Positions 25,099-33,550 of a DNA stretch of 64,000 bases are shown in pieces (the stretch's first letter is position 1; every line of letters starts with the position of its first letter). Below the pieces are notes generated by a model, which was given only the letters and a program-made list of their open reading frames with translations, was not told the origin of the DNA and did no database searches. This stretch comes from Dyadobacter koreensis (GTDB taxonomy: Bacteria; Bacteroidota; Bacteroidia; Cytophagales; Spirosomataceae), in assembly GCF_900108855.1 (NCBI RefSeq), contig NZ_FNXY01000001.1, forward strand, positions 1,054,001 to 1,118,000, written 5' to 3'. The position numbers and the translations under genes were made by a program.

Positions 25099-25908
25099 AT
25101 GAAAGTCTTTTCGCAAGTGCTGAGTTACGTATTTCTATTAGCGGTTCCGTTTCTTGTTACGGTATCAGCCTTTACTTTTGGACACCTCAGTTATGCAGTT
25201 TATTTACCCGGATGGTTTGTAAATATCTTATTTATGTTTTTTGCGTTCCGTAAACTTGGCTATGAGAAAGAGCAGGCTATACGACGAGCTGTTTGGCCAT
25301 TAATTGTATCCTGGGCACTTATTTCTGTTTTTGCGGGAATGGGGCCGCCACCTTCAACTGCAAAAGCGTGGGTAGCATTGGCCCTTGAACAGCAAGTAAG
25401 ATACTGCGTTTTGATTCTTAGTGGTGTGCTGACGACAGTTGGTCTGTTTAGACTTCGCGAAACGTTAACAGGTAATTCTGAGTTTCGATATGCACAGATT
25501 GGAAAGATTATGATTTTAATAGCACTCCCACTATTCGTTGCTAATATGATTTACTGGGGATTCTTTTTAACAGAAGTGTTTATTAAATATCCAAGCCAGA
25601 GAACATTGGGCAAACCTGGGTGGATACAAACTGTCTCAGTCTCATTCACGGTCGTAAGATTGATCGAAGTTACGTTACTATATTTGGGTACGGCAGCTTT
25701 CGCTTATGCGATCAAAAAGTCGGGCAAGCTTAACCCTACAGCATGCAAAATCTATGCACTCTTTTGTATACTGGGCATCATATTAAATCTACTTCCCGGC
25801 AACTTACCCGAACCGCTCGCAACTGCAAATTATGTTTCCTACATTCCGGCAATAACTTTACTTATACCCTATCTTATGGCAGTTAACTTGTTAAAAAATG
25901 CGAAATAA
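25099..25908 (+). CDS. Multi-pass membrane protein of unknown function
   Basis: A 269-residue protein with about eight hydrophobic segments spread through its length (for example VLSYVFLLAVPFLVTVSAFT, YLPGWFVNILFMFFAF, IMILIALPLFVANMIYWGFF, IYALFCILGIILNLLP). Codon use and the even distribution of positive loops fit a real inner-membrane protein. I recognise no domain and see no catalytic motif. It stands alone between a palindromic spacer and the IS3-type element whose left end begins 8 bp after its stop. Confidence 0.75.
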   Translation: MKVFSQVLSYVFLLAVPFLVTVSAFTFGHLSYAVYLPGWFVNILFMFFAFRKLGYEKEQAIRRAVWPLIVSWALISVFAGMGPPPSTAKAWVALALEQQVRYCVLILSGVLTTVGLFRLRETLTGNSEFRYAQIGKIMILIALPLFVANMIYWGFFLTEVFIKYPSQRTLGKPGWIQTVSVSFTVVRLIEVTLLYLGTAAFAYAIKKSGKLNPTACKIYALFCILGIILNLLPGNLPEPLATANYVSYIPAITLLIPYLMAVNLLKNAK

Positions 25909-25977
25909 TTGTCGGCTGACGTGGTTCCGTTTTGGTTTACACTTTTGCGGGTTAGTAACTAAAAAAAAATTTAATTC

Positions 25978-26876
25978 TCATCCGGTTTTCCGGTAATATT
26001 CAGCCTCAAAAGTTGATGGATTTAAATAGTTCAATGACGAATGAAGTCTCATAGTGTTATAATATCCATCAATGTATTCAAATAAAGCAGACTTCAATTT
26101 ATCGATGTTTTCATATCCGCCTTTTGACATGTCTAATTCGGCCTTCATTCTACTCCAAAAAGATTCAGCCCAGGCATTGTCGTATGGATCATCGGCTCGG
26201 GACATACCGCGCGGCGGACCGCTTTGTCTTAACTTAAAAGTTTTGATCACTTTCTTCATTTTTCGCGATAAATATTGACCTCCACGGTCCGAGTGCACGA
26301 TCATGCCCTATTTTGCTCTCCGCTTTAAAAGTGCCCTTATCAAGGGTTCCCTGACAAGACTTTCTTCCATATTGTCGGCTAATTGCCAGTCGACGATTTG
26401 CCTGGAATATAAGTCCATCCAGGTACACATATAAGCCCATTTTCCACCCTTTAAAGGCATGTACGTAATATCTGACACCGCTGCGGCGGCCGCCCAAACT
26501 GCGTTTAGCCTGACTCGGCTTTGGCTGATCAGGCAGCAGATTCTGACAAACACGTTTCCCGTGCTTACTATCGGTCGTTCGCGGAATAAACTTTGGCGGC
26601 TGAATGGCTCTCAGATTTTCTTTTTCGCATGATTTCAGCGACTTTCCGACGACCAATCCTAATACCTTTTTGTTTTATAGATTCTTTGATTCGCCTGCTG
26701 CCATATCGCTTCAAATTGCGAATAAACTCGATCCGAATCTCATGCTTAGGTCGATTGTATTTACTGTCCGCATTATGACTTCTACCTCGCTGATACCGAT
26801 AATAAGCTGTTCTGCTCACTTCAAAAAGCTTGCATAAGTTGCTCACTTTGTTCGTCTCGGATAGTGACAGTATCAA
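25978..26876 (-). pseudogene. IS3-family OrfB transposase (DDE), broken
   Basis: Pieces of one integrase-core protein appear in three frames: the HTH_21 part (LCKLFEVSRTAYYRYQRGRS, then RYGSRRIKESIKQKGIRIGR), a middle part with TTDSKHGKRVCQNLL, and the core with first Asp in VSDITYMPLKGGKWAY, second Asp in IVHSDRGGQYLSRK and Glu in AWAESFWSRMKAEL. At least two frameshifts (near 26560 and 26500) and a TAG just before GMIVHSD (26308-26310) separate them. The catalytic residues remain but no full-length product is possible. Confidence 0.88.
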
Positions 26877-26890
26877 ATCATAGACGTCCC

Positions 26891-27233
26891 TCAGTCGGAC
26901 TTGCTGAAAAGACCTAACGCCTTTTTTAAGATCTCACGGTCGGTTTTTAAGCGTTCGTTTTCAGCCCTTAGTCTAGCATTTTCGGCAGCAAGTTTTCCAG
27001 CGTTGCTGTCCTCACTCTGTCCGTTCTTTGCCGCGGTGGCGGACCACTTTTGTCTTCATAGTTGCAATTCTCTTCCAACGATAAAGAACCGGGGTGGCGA
27101 CCCACATTTTCAGCAATTCAAACGTCTCTGTAATTTCCCTAACACTTCTTCCGGATGCCAACAATCTTGTTATTTCTTGCTTAAAATCAGCATCATAAGT
27201 CTTTCGGGCCTTGATCCCTTTCTGAAGTCCCAT
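26891..27233 (-). pseudogene. IS3-family OrfA, frameshifted
   Basis: The N-terminal helix-turn-helix part (MGLQKGIKARKTYDADFKQE, then ITRLLASGRSVREITETFEL) ends at 27012, but the leucine-zipper part continues one frame away (GKLAAENARLRAENERLKTD, REILKKALGLFSKSD, stop at 26891). One frameshift near 27010 breaks it. Confidence 0.8.
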
Positions 27234-27282
27234 TTCGCATTAGGTTCTGCAAAAATGTGTGCCGCTTTTTGGAGCCACCTCA

Positions 27283-27915
27283 AGAAAATGAATCCTTAGA
27301 ATATGCAACGGCAAATTTCGAACAGCTTAAGATTTTTTACAATACTGCCGCAGCTAATGTATATGTAATGATCACATTTATTGCTTAACGACAACTACGT
27401 TAGAAGTGCTTACCTGGGAATTCGGATGGCTTGACAATTTTATTCCGTGGCAGATTGGTTCATCCCCACTTTTGGTGGTCAAGTCATCCGGATTCTAGTG
27501 CATGAGGGCTTCTTTGACTATTATTGGGGTAAACCAAAGAAAGGAGAGCACCGGCTCCCTGAAAATCCGTCATGACTTTCGTGTAGGATTTTTTGATTAC
27601 CATAAGTATGTTAGGTTGAATTCTAAGGCGTTAGATTCAAATCAATAATCATGTTTAAATCACATCTCATAATTCTTACGGCTGAGTCACTCAGTGGTAC
27701 AATCCTTTAATTAACCCTTCTTTAGTCTTTACCAAAAGCATTGGGTATTGTAAGCGATTTACCTAAGATAACATTGGTTGGATCATGGTATTGAATTTTG
27801 CAAAGGAAAATAACAATAATTAATATGATTGTGCAAGTATAATCCAGTGACATTTCGATTTTAGAAATAATTTAGGTTTTACATTCAAATTAATTTTACT
27901 CGAAAATTGTACGTT
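27283..27915. other. Intergenic, possible coding remnants
   Basis: Roughly 630 bp with two short stretches that look coding but cannot be assigned: a frame just right of the IS ending ...NTAAANVYVMITFIA (stop near 27388) and a 40-codon frame around 27455-27570. The former could be the tail of a gene cut by the IS. Nothing firm can be said. The promoter of the T9SS cargo gene should lie at the right end. Confidence 0.35.
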
Positions 27916-29322
27916 ATGAAAAAATTCTACTGCTCACTGTTAATAGCAGCACTCTTTCTTATAAGAATACCAAATGTCCATGCAGCCCTATCTCAGGGCG
28001 ATCTTGCCGTTATCGGGATGAACAGCGACCTCGATGCGTCCTCATCTTCGAAACGTAGTTTTGCGGTAGTTGCATTAAGCAACATTGCTAAAGACGAGGA
28101 AATATATTTTACGGACCGGGGCTGGGTAAATGCTTTTGGCTCAACGCCGGGACATTTCGTAGGCGCACTTGATAGTCCACCACTGGTAGGAACCTACGGC
28201 AATGAGGGGAGATTTCAATGGAAACCTTCTGCAATTATACCTGCGGGTACGGTAATCATATTTAAAATCGATCTTGCTGCAAGGGCCGTATCAGGGGTAA
28301 AAGGTGATGGCACCGCACTTCCCTTAACGGACCTGTCGATATTATCGGATAGATGGACCAATACGAATCTTTCTGCTAATCCATGGCCAGCAACAATTGG
28401 CGACCAAATACTGATATACCAGGGAACGGAAAGCAATCCATCTTTCATCTTTGCTTTTAATAATCTTAGGTCCAATGCTACAAATGTATCAAATGGCTGG
28501 TTTTCGAATCCTACCGGTACTGAACCAACTACCCAATTTCCAGCATACAGCGAATTACCCGCAGGTTTAAATACCAATTGTTCACTTGGGTTTTTGAACA
28601 GCATAAATTCCAATGATCGTCCAAATGCAATATATGTCCCGGTTTTGACCAGTGGGACGAAAAAAGAGTGGTTAGATGATATTACCAAGCCGGCTAACTG
28701 GAAGAATAAAACTCCTAATGATACGCCATATGACTTCACCCAGGGTTTTGGCTCTGGAGAGATAACTTTTTTTGACATGGGAGCCCTGCCGGTTACACTT
28801 GTGCGTTATTCTGCCCGGCTGGAAGGCGCCACTGTTAAGGTCGAATGGTCAACTGCGGCAGAAACAGACAACGACCATTTTGAGATAGAGCATTCTACCG
28901 ATGCAAAAAACTTTAAAATGATCGGTTTTATTGAAGCAACCGGATCTTCATCGGTTAGGCGAGATTATACCTGGTACGATAATCGGCCATTAAACGGCAC
29001 AAACTATTATAGACTTGTCCAGATTGATTACGATGGAAAAACTACCAAATATGGTATCAAGTCGCTTAGCTTTGGGCTTGAAACAGAAGGAAGAGCCATT
29101 CTTTACCCAAATCCCGCAGTGGAAACAGTAACAATTCCCTTATCTGGAAAAACTAGCAGAGTGGAATTATTAGACGCAAATGGTAAACTCTTGCGTCGGC
29201 TTGCCATCGGGGAAAACGAAGTTAATATCATTGTTCCAGTTAATAACTTATCACCGGGGGCTTATTTTATTCACCTTTTTACAGAAGCCGGTATACGATC
29301 GAGCAAATTTGTCAAGTTTTAA
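27916..29322 (+). CDS. Secreted beta-sandwich protein with T9SS type A sorting domain
   Basis: The start is the ATG at 27916; the TTG at 27907 is an artefact. The 468-residue protein has a signal peptide, an N-terminal domain (about 22-290) with the pattern GDLAVIGMNSD...FAVVALSNIAKDEEIYFTDR found in many exported Bacteroidota proteins, and a middle domain (LEGATVKVEWSTAAETDNDH, FEIEHSTDAKNFKMIG). The C-terminal 75 residues are a type 9 secretion signal (ILYPNPAVETVTIPL, VELLDANGKLLRR, LSPGAYFIHLF, SSKFVKF). It is therefore secreted or anchored at the cell surface. The molecular role is unknown. Confidence 0.9.
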   Translation: MKKFYCSLLIAALFLIRIPNVHAALSQGDLAVIGMNSDLDASSSSKRSFAVVALSNIAKDEEIYFTDRGWVNAFGSTPGHFVGALDSPPLVGTYGNEGRFQWKPSAIIPAGTVIIFKIDLAARAVSGVKGDGTALPLTDLSILSDRWTNTNLSANPWPATIGDQILIYQGTESNPSFIFAFNNLRSNATNVSNGWFSNPTGTEPTTQFPAYSELPAGLNTNCSLGFLNSINSNDRPNAIYVPVLTSGTKKEWLDDITKPANWKNKTPNDTPYDFTQGFGSGEITFFDMGALPVTLVRYSARLEGATVKVEWSTAAETDNDHFEIEHSTDAKNFKMIGFIEATGSSSVRRDYTWYDNRPLNGTNYYRLVQIDYDGKTTKYGIKSLSFGLETEGRAILYPNPAVETVTIPLSGKTSRVELLDANGKLLRRLAIGENEVNIIVPVNNLSPGAYFIHLFTEAGIRSSKFVKF

Positions 29323-29331
29323 TCCGTTCTT

Positions 29332-29380
29332 ATTCCAAAAGAGTAGGGTGTCTTTATGAGACACCCTACTCTTTTGGAAT
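29332..29380 (+). terminator. Perfect 22-bp stem hairpin after T9SS gene
   Basis: ATTCCAAAAGAGTAGGGTGTCT (its first 20 bases begin at 29332) pairs perfectly with 29359-29380 around a 5-nt loop, 10 bp after the stop codon. The stem has A/T-rich flanks that act as U-tracts on either strand. It is a strong rho-independent terminator. Confidence 0.88.
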
Positions 29381-29676
29381 TTGCATATTTAGCCCCTTAA
29401 TCACAGGCCGGTCTTTTGAAAAACTAAAAACAAATCGCTCGTTTCAATTGCGAGTTCAGCCCCATAAATCATATCTGTGTATTTAAATGACTGGCAAATA
29501 TTTCCGGCATTGTTGACATGGAAAAATGATACGGACATACATGGCTATTATCTTGTCTTAACGCGCTGTTGTCATGCCGAATCTTTTCTGCGGTCCCTAA
29601 TTTGAACTGGGCATTGTAAAGCAGGCTTTCGGCATGAAATATTTCGAAAACGGCATAGAATGCCCATATTTGGGTT

Positions 29677-30613
29677 ATGGAACACCTGAAATCTTATTGG
29701 AAAAATGATGGCTCCCAGGATGTTGGTGCACCTTTCTTTCTGACTGGCATTTGTGGTTGTCTTTTCCTTCGCAGTTATTTTAAGTGGTAATCGCGACGTG
29801 GCTGTTGCTGCGATGATAAGTTGCCTTTACATTTTGAGCTGCACCTATGTGGGAAGATGGTATGGCAAGTCCTGGCTAAACCGGTCGGTAGGACCTACGT
29901 CCCTGTCCAGATCAGTTTTAACTTTTCTGGTCATGGTTCTGGCTAGTGCTGCCGGTGCTGTATATATGTTCAAATGTCATATCGCCGGATACTTTTTGCA
30001 AAACCTGTTTATATGCCTTCCCATATCGATACTGTTTGTGTTTTTTGGTATCGCGATAGCCCTGGCGCGGCATGCTGTATGGATGCAAGTTTCACAGGCC
30101 AAAATCGCACAAAAGCATAAGGAAAGTGAGCTGCAGCTCCTATTATCGCAATTAAGCCCGCACTTTCTTTTTAACACACTCAATAACATTTACGGAATAT
30201 CACTCACTCAGCAACAAAGGGTACCGCTATTGTTGCTTAAACTTTCTGAATTGCTCAGATATAGCGTTTATGAGACCAGAGAGGTTTTTATCCCGCTTAA
30301 AAATGAGCTACTGTACTTACAGAATTGCATCGACTTTAAGAAAATACAAAACGGTGACCGGCTAGTCCTGGAACTTGCGATCCAGGAAAATTCGGACGAT
30401 CAGATACCGATCGCTCCCATGTTGCTGATTGTTTTTGTTGAAAATGCATTCAAATATTCCAAAGCCACCCGCAAGAAGGATATGCTGGTCGCTTTTTCAT
30501 TAGAAGCTAAAGATAACTGGATCACCTTTACAATTAAAATTTTCTGCATTGACGGAGCTGAGAATACCGGAATCGACCGTTTATTTGATGCAAAAAGGAT
30601 AAAAAGTTATTGA
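29677..30613 (+). pseudogene. LytS/YehU-type sensor histidine kinase, broken
   Basis: From the ATG at 29677 the frame (MEHLKSYWKNDGSQDVGAPF) runs into a stop; the kinase itself is read one frame over from about 29745. It has membrane segments (VLTFLVMVLASAAGAVYMF), the His_kinase phosphoacceptor motif LLSQLSPHFLFNTLNNIYGI and an N-box (LLIVFVENAFKYSK). The final ATP-lid motif expected as GIGLxN is GIDRLF and the protein ends about 15 residues early (KRIKSY). A frameshift at the front plus a lost G-box argue for an inactive gene. No LytTR response-regulator gene lies beside it, as would be usual. Confidence 0.75.
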
Positions 30614-30673
30614 GTCGCGATTTGTTTTACACTAAAATGACTATTTGTTACTTCAAAATTCTACACAACCACC

Positions 30674-30988
30674 TTAGATATTTTCTCCAAGTCTTCTAAA
30701 AAGTGGTTCGATAAATGTTCGGAAAGGGGTTCTGCGCTTATGATATACCGGACGGAATTGAGGCCTCACATTTTTTAAACATGTTTTCACCTCTTTGGAT
30801 AGGTGCACAAGGCGCTCAAAACTAAACAGGCGTGTATCATGCTGCATTTTGAAACCGGCTGGATTTGCCAGCAGCGCGTCGGTCTGCTGCGCCATAAATT
30901 CAAGCACTGCAGGGATTTCAGAAGGAAAAAGCTGGTAAAGTAAACTTGCTTTAATCGTATTGGACAGGTCTGTATACCGGTTCATCAT
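30674..30988 (-). CDS. Hypothetical 104-residue protein
   Basis: A frame of 104 codons (MMNRYTDLSNTIKASLLYQL at the start; RTPFRTFIEPLFRRLGENI at the end) with coding-like composition, mainly helical and basic. There is no signal peptide and no family I recognise. A 37-codon frame lies 43 bp upstream on the same strand with a GC-rich hairpin between. The ATG pair at 30988/30985 leaves the exact start open by one codon. Confidence 0.55.
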   Translation of the reverse strand: MMNRYTDLSNTIKASLLYQLFPSEIPAVLEFMAQQTDALLANPAGFKMQHDTRLFSFERLVHLSKEVKTCLKNVRPQFRPVYHKRRTPFRTFIEPLFRRLGENI

Positions 30989-30999
30989 TTCAGGGTTTT

Positions 31000-31023
31000 G
31001 GGGAGGAGAGCGCCCCCCTCCCC
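31000..31023. promoter_or_regulatory. GC-rich hairpin between two small genes
   Basis: GGGGAGG (31000-31006) pairs with CCTCCCC (31017-31023) around a 10-nt loop; TCAGGG/CCCTGA extends it outward. It lies 12 bp upstream of the 104-codon gene and may act as an attenuator or sequester the translation start. It also occupies the 3' end of the 37-codon gene. Confidence 0.4.
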
Positions 31024-31031
31024 TGACATGA

Positions 31032-31145
31032 TTATGGAAGTTCGCTTTGCTTACGTTTGAAAGAAACTAAGCGGCTAATCTCATCAGCAGTAAGTGATTG
31101 CAACGGATGTAGTACCGTAGGATCAAATGAAATGGATTTGTTCAT
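31032..31145 (-). CDS. Possible 37-residue small protein
   Basis: ATG at 31145, 37 codons: MNKSISFDPTVLHPLQSLTA, then DEISRLVSFKRKQSELP. The mix of hydrophobic and charged residues is coding-like. It precedes the 104-codon gene. No homologue is recognised; it could be a leader peptide. Confidence 0.4.
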   Translation of the reverse strand: MNKSISFDPTVLHPLQSLTADEISRLVSFKRKQSELP

Positions 31146-31335
31146 GTTAGTAATTTGAGTGATTAATGAAATACTGTGGGCATAATGCCGCCATTGCCAA
31201 TGATGGTGGCAGTCAACAAATTGGTGATTACAGCAATTCTAAACAATCAGTAAAATAATTAAAATCGCTTCCCTGAATAGCGACAATCGTGCAATGAGGC
31301 ATTCCAAAATAATTAAAATGGTCATTCCGTCACGG

Positions 31336-32637
31336 TTATTCCATGACGGGGATAATCTTGGGTGTAATCAAATGAATGGCCAGCCATGCGATCAGAAATG
31401 AAACACTGCACACCAAAAATATCACGTTGTAGCCCGCTATCAGGTTACCAATTCCTTTGTAATAATCCAGAATGAAACCAATAAATAAAGGGAATAATAC
31501 GCCGCCAATCGCACCGGCCATGCCACCGATGCCGATGACGGAGCTTACAGTATTTTTGGGCAGCATATCTGAAACAATGGTGTAAATATTGGAACTCCAT
31601 GCCGCATTACCTGCAACTGCGAGTCCGATCAACCCGACTGCTGCCCAAACGTCTGTTACAAAGCGTGCGCCAATGATGGGTACCACGCAGAGCGCGGCGA
31701 TGAACAGTGCCGCTTTTCTGGATTTCGATACACCCCAACCTTTTTTGATGAACCAGGACGAAAGCAAGCCGCCGCCAACCGCACCGATTGTGGCCGCCGA
31801 ATACACAATTACCAATGGTAGGCCGGGCTTTTTAAGATCCAGGTTAAATGTGGTACTGAAATAAGATGGTAGCCAGAACAGAAAAAAATACCAGATGGGG
31901 TCAGTCAGGAACTTGCCTGCGATAAACGACCAGGTGGGGCGGAGCGAAAACAACCGCGTCCAGGGTATCTTTTCTTGCGTTAAATCCTGATCTGGCCGTT
32001 TTTCTGAGGGTGTATCGTCAATTCGGATATAGGCCAGTTCCGATGCCGACAAATGTGGGTGTTTTTCGGGCTGTTTGTAAATCAGCCTCCATGCAATGAG
32101 CCACAAAAATCCGATGGCACCCGTGATGATAAATGCCGCCTTCCAGCCATAAATCCCCAAAATCCAGGGAACCATAATGGGTGCGACGCAGGCTCCGATA
32201 TTGGAGCCTGAGTCGAAAATCCCTGTTGCAAGGGCACGTTCTCTTTTAGGAAACCATTCGGTTACCGTTTTTACGGCCGCCGGAAAATTACCCGATTCAC
32301 CAATCCCCAGAGCTGCCCTGGCAATACCAAAACCCAGCGTGCTATTTACCAAAGCATGACACATCGCCGCAATGCTCCAGATCGTCACAGAAATTGTGTA
32401 ACCCGTTTTGGCCCCAATCTTATCAACGATCCTTCCAAAGACAACCAGACCGATCGCATAGGTTGCTGAAAAAGCCATGACGATATAACTGTAATCACTT
32501 TCTGTCCAGTTATACTCGGTTTCCAGGACTGGTTTTAACAGTCCCAGAACCTGCCTGTCCAGATAATTGATTGTAGTGGCAAAAAATAGCAGCGCACAAA
32601 TCGCCCACCTGTAATTTCCGGTTGTATTATTTATCAT
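31336..32637 (-). CDS. MFS transporter, hexuronate (ExuT-like, ACS family)
   Basis: A 433-residue protein with 12 predicted membrane segments. It has the anion:cation symporter family hallmarks: ATTINYLDRQVLGLLKPVLE in helix 1, ALGIGESGNFPAAVKTVTEW, FPKRERALATGIFDSGSNIG and GIGGMAGAIGGVLFPLFIG. ExuT/GudP relatives import galacturonate, glucuronate or similar hexuronates by proton symport through the inner membrane. It is the last gene of the operon that starts at 45680, 58 bp after the NagB-like gene. Its presence is one of the main reasons to expect a uronic acid in the substrate. Confidence 0.93.
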   Translation of the reverse strand: MINNTTGNYRWAICALLFFATTINYLDRQVLGLLKPVLETEYNWTESDYSYIVMAFSATYAIGLVVFGRIVDKIGAKTGYTISVTIWSIAAMCHALVNSTLGFGIARAALGIGESGNFPAAVKTVTEWFPKRERALATGIFDSGSNIGACVAPIMVPWILGIYGWKAAFIITGAIGFLWLIAWRLIYKQPEKHPHLSASELAYIRIDDTPSEKRPDQDLTQEKIPWTRLFSLRPTWSFIAGKFLTDPIWYFFLFWLPSYFSTTFNLDLKKPGLPLVIVYSAATIGAVGGGLLSSWFIKKGWGVSKSRKAALFIAALCVVPIIGARFVTDVWAAVGLIGLAVAGNAAWSSNIYTIVSDMLPKNTVSSVIGIGGMAGAIGGVLFPLFIGFILDYYKGIGNLIAGYNVIFLVCSVSFLIAWLAIHLITPKIIPVME

Positions 32638-32695
32638 GATTCAGTTAAGAAAAAGGCGTTTATATGCATAGTTAATCAGCAATACGGCAGATTAG

Positions 32696-33496
32696 TCATT
32701 TAAAGGTGATCGGAGACATTTCTGATTCCTTGTCAATATTCCCTGCACTTTCGGTGTCCAGAAACAGATATGCGTTGGACAAAGTACGCAGAATGGTCGA
32801 CGGGTATTGCTCTGAAATCTCAGCATTCAAAGTATGAAAAACGGCCTCTGCCTTGGCAGGCCCCGGTACCATACTGTAAATAGCCTTCGCTTTTAGCAAA
32901 GCCGGCACCGTAAGTGTGTATGCATACTCGGGAACTTCACTCACATGAGCAAAACAATCTTCGTTGACCTGCTGCTGTTTACTTTCCTGGGCAAGTTTAA
33001 CGACTTTGACCAGTTTATTTTCCTTAAAATCCGCAATATACGGGTCATTAAAGGCCAGATGCGTATTTTCTCCAATTCCCATGCAGGTAATATCAGTTGG
33101 ATACTTCAACAGCAGGCCGGCATAGCGTTCGCATTCCGCTTCGGTATCTTCCGTGCTGCCATTAATGCAAAACACATTGGCAAAGGGGACCTTATTGAAT
33201 ATCTGTTCTCCCAGAAAATAAGAAAAATGCTGTTTAGCTCCTTCGGGTAGTCCGATGTACTCATCCATGTGAAAAGCATTGATGCGCGTCCAGTCAATAT
33301 CAAGTTTAATCAGTGTTGCCAGAAATTCATTTTGTGAAGCAGCCGCGGCAAAAATGATATTGACCATCTGCTGCTTTTCCAAAAGTTCACTTATTTTCTC
33401 CGCAACCATCCCCGCAGCTTCCTCTCCAAGCTGTTGTCTGTTTTCAAAAATCAATACTTTCAACTGCTCTGCTGTTCCTTTTTTAACAATCGACAT
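32696..33496 (-). CDS. NagB-like glucosamine/galactosamine-6-phosphate isomerase family protein
   Basis: A 266-residue cytosolic protein of the NagB/6-phosphogluconolactonase fold. FHMDEYIGLPEGAKQHFSYF keeps the DEYxGL site (Asp78), and GIGENTHLAFNDP (140-152) is the active-site loop. In E. coli NagB this loop is G-x-G-x-D-G-H-I-A-F-N-E-P with catalytic Asp141, His143 and Glu148. Here these read Asn, His and Asp, and the N-terminal sugar-phosphate loop GxTP is replaced by FAAAASQNEF. So it may not be a true GlcN6P deaminase and may act on another sugar or sugar-phosphate. It lies between the TonB receptor and the uronate transporter in the operon. Confidence 0.85.
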   Translation of the reverse strand: MSIVKKGTAEQLKVLIFENRQQLGEEAAGMVAEKISELLEKQQMVNIIFAAAASQNEFLATLIKLDIDWTRINAFHMDEYIGLPEGAKQHFSYFLGEQIFNKVPFANVFCINGSTEDTEAECERYAGLLLKYPTDITCMGIGENTHLAFNDPYIADFKENKLVKVVKLAQESKQQQVNEDCFAHVSEVPEYAYTLTVPALLKAKAIYSMVPGPAKAEAVFHTLNAEISEQYPSTILRTLSNAYLFLDTESAGNIDKESEMSPITFK

Positions 33497-33550
33497 TTCC
33501 TTTTTTTTAAAATTTATGGTTTTATTATTTCAATGTGTTTTCTTAGACCG

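Larger units (their letters stand above)
25917..27282 (-). mobile_element. IS3-family insertion sequence, decayed
   Basis: The element is about 1366 bp with TG...CA ends: left TGACGTGGTTCC (25917) and right GGAGCCACCTCA (ending 27282) form imperfect inverted repeats (10 of 12). Further in, ACAC plus a T-rich stretch also match between the ends. It carries OrfA and OrfB on the minus strand in the usual order. Both are interrupted (see next two entries), so it cannot move by itself. No clear target duplication is seen. It inserted just after the membrane protein gene. Confidence 0.85.

Noticed and set aside
28215..28778. 187-codon frame opposite the T9SS cargo gene
   Set aside because: Fully antisense to a well-supported secreted protein; shadow frame.
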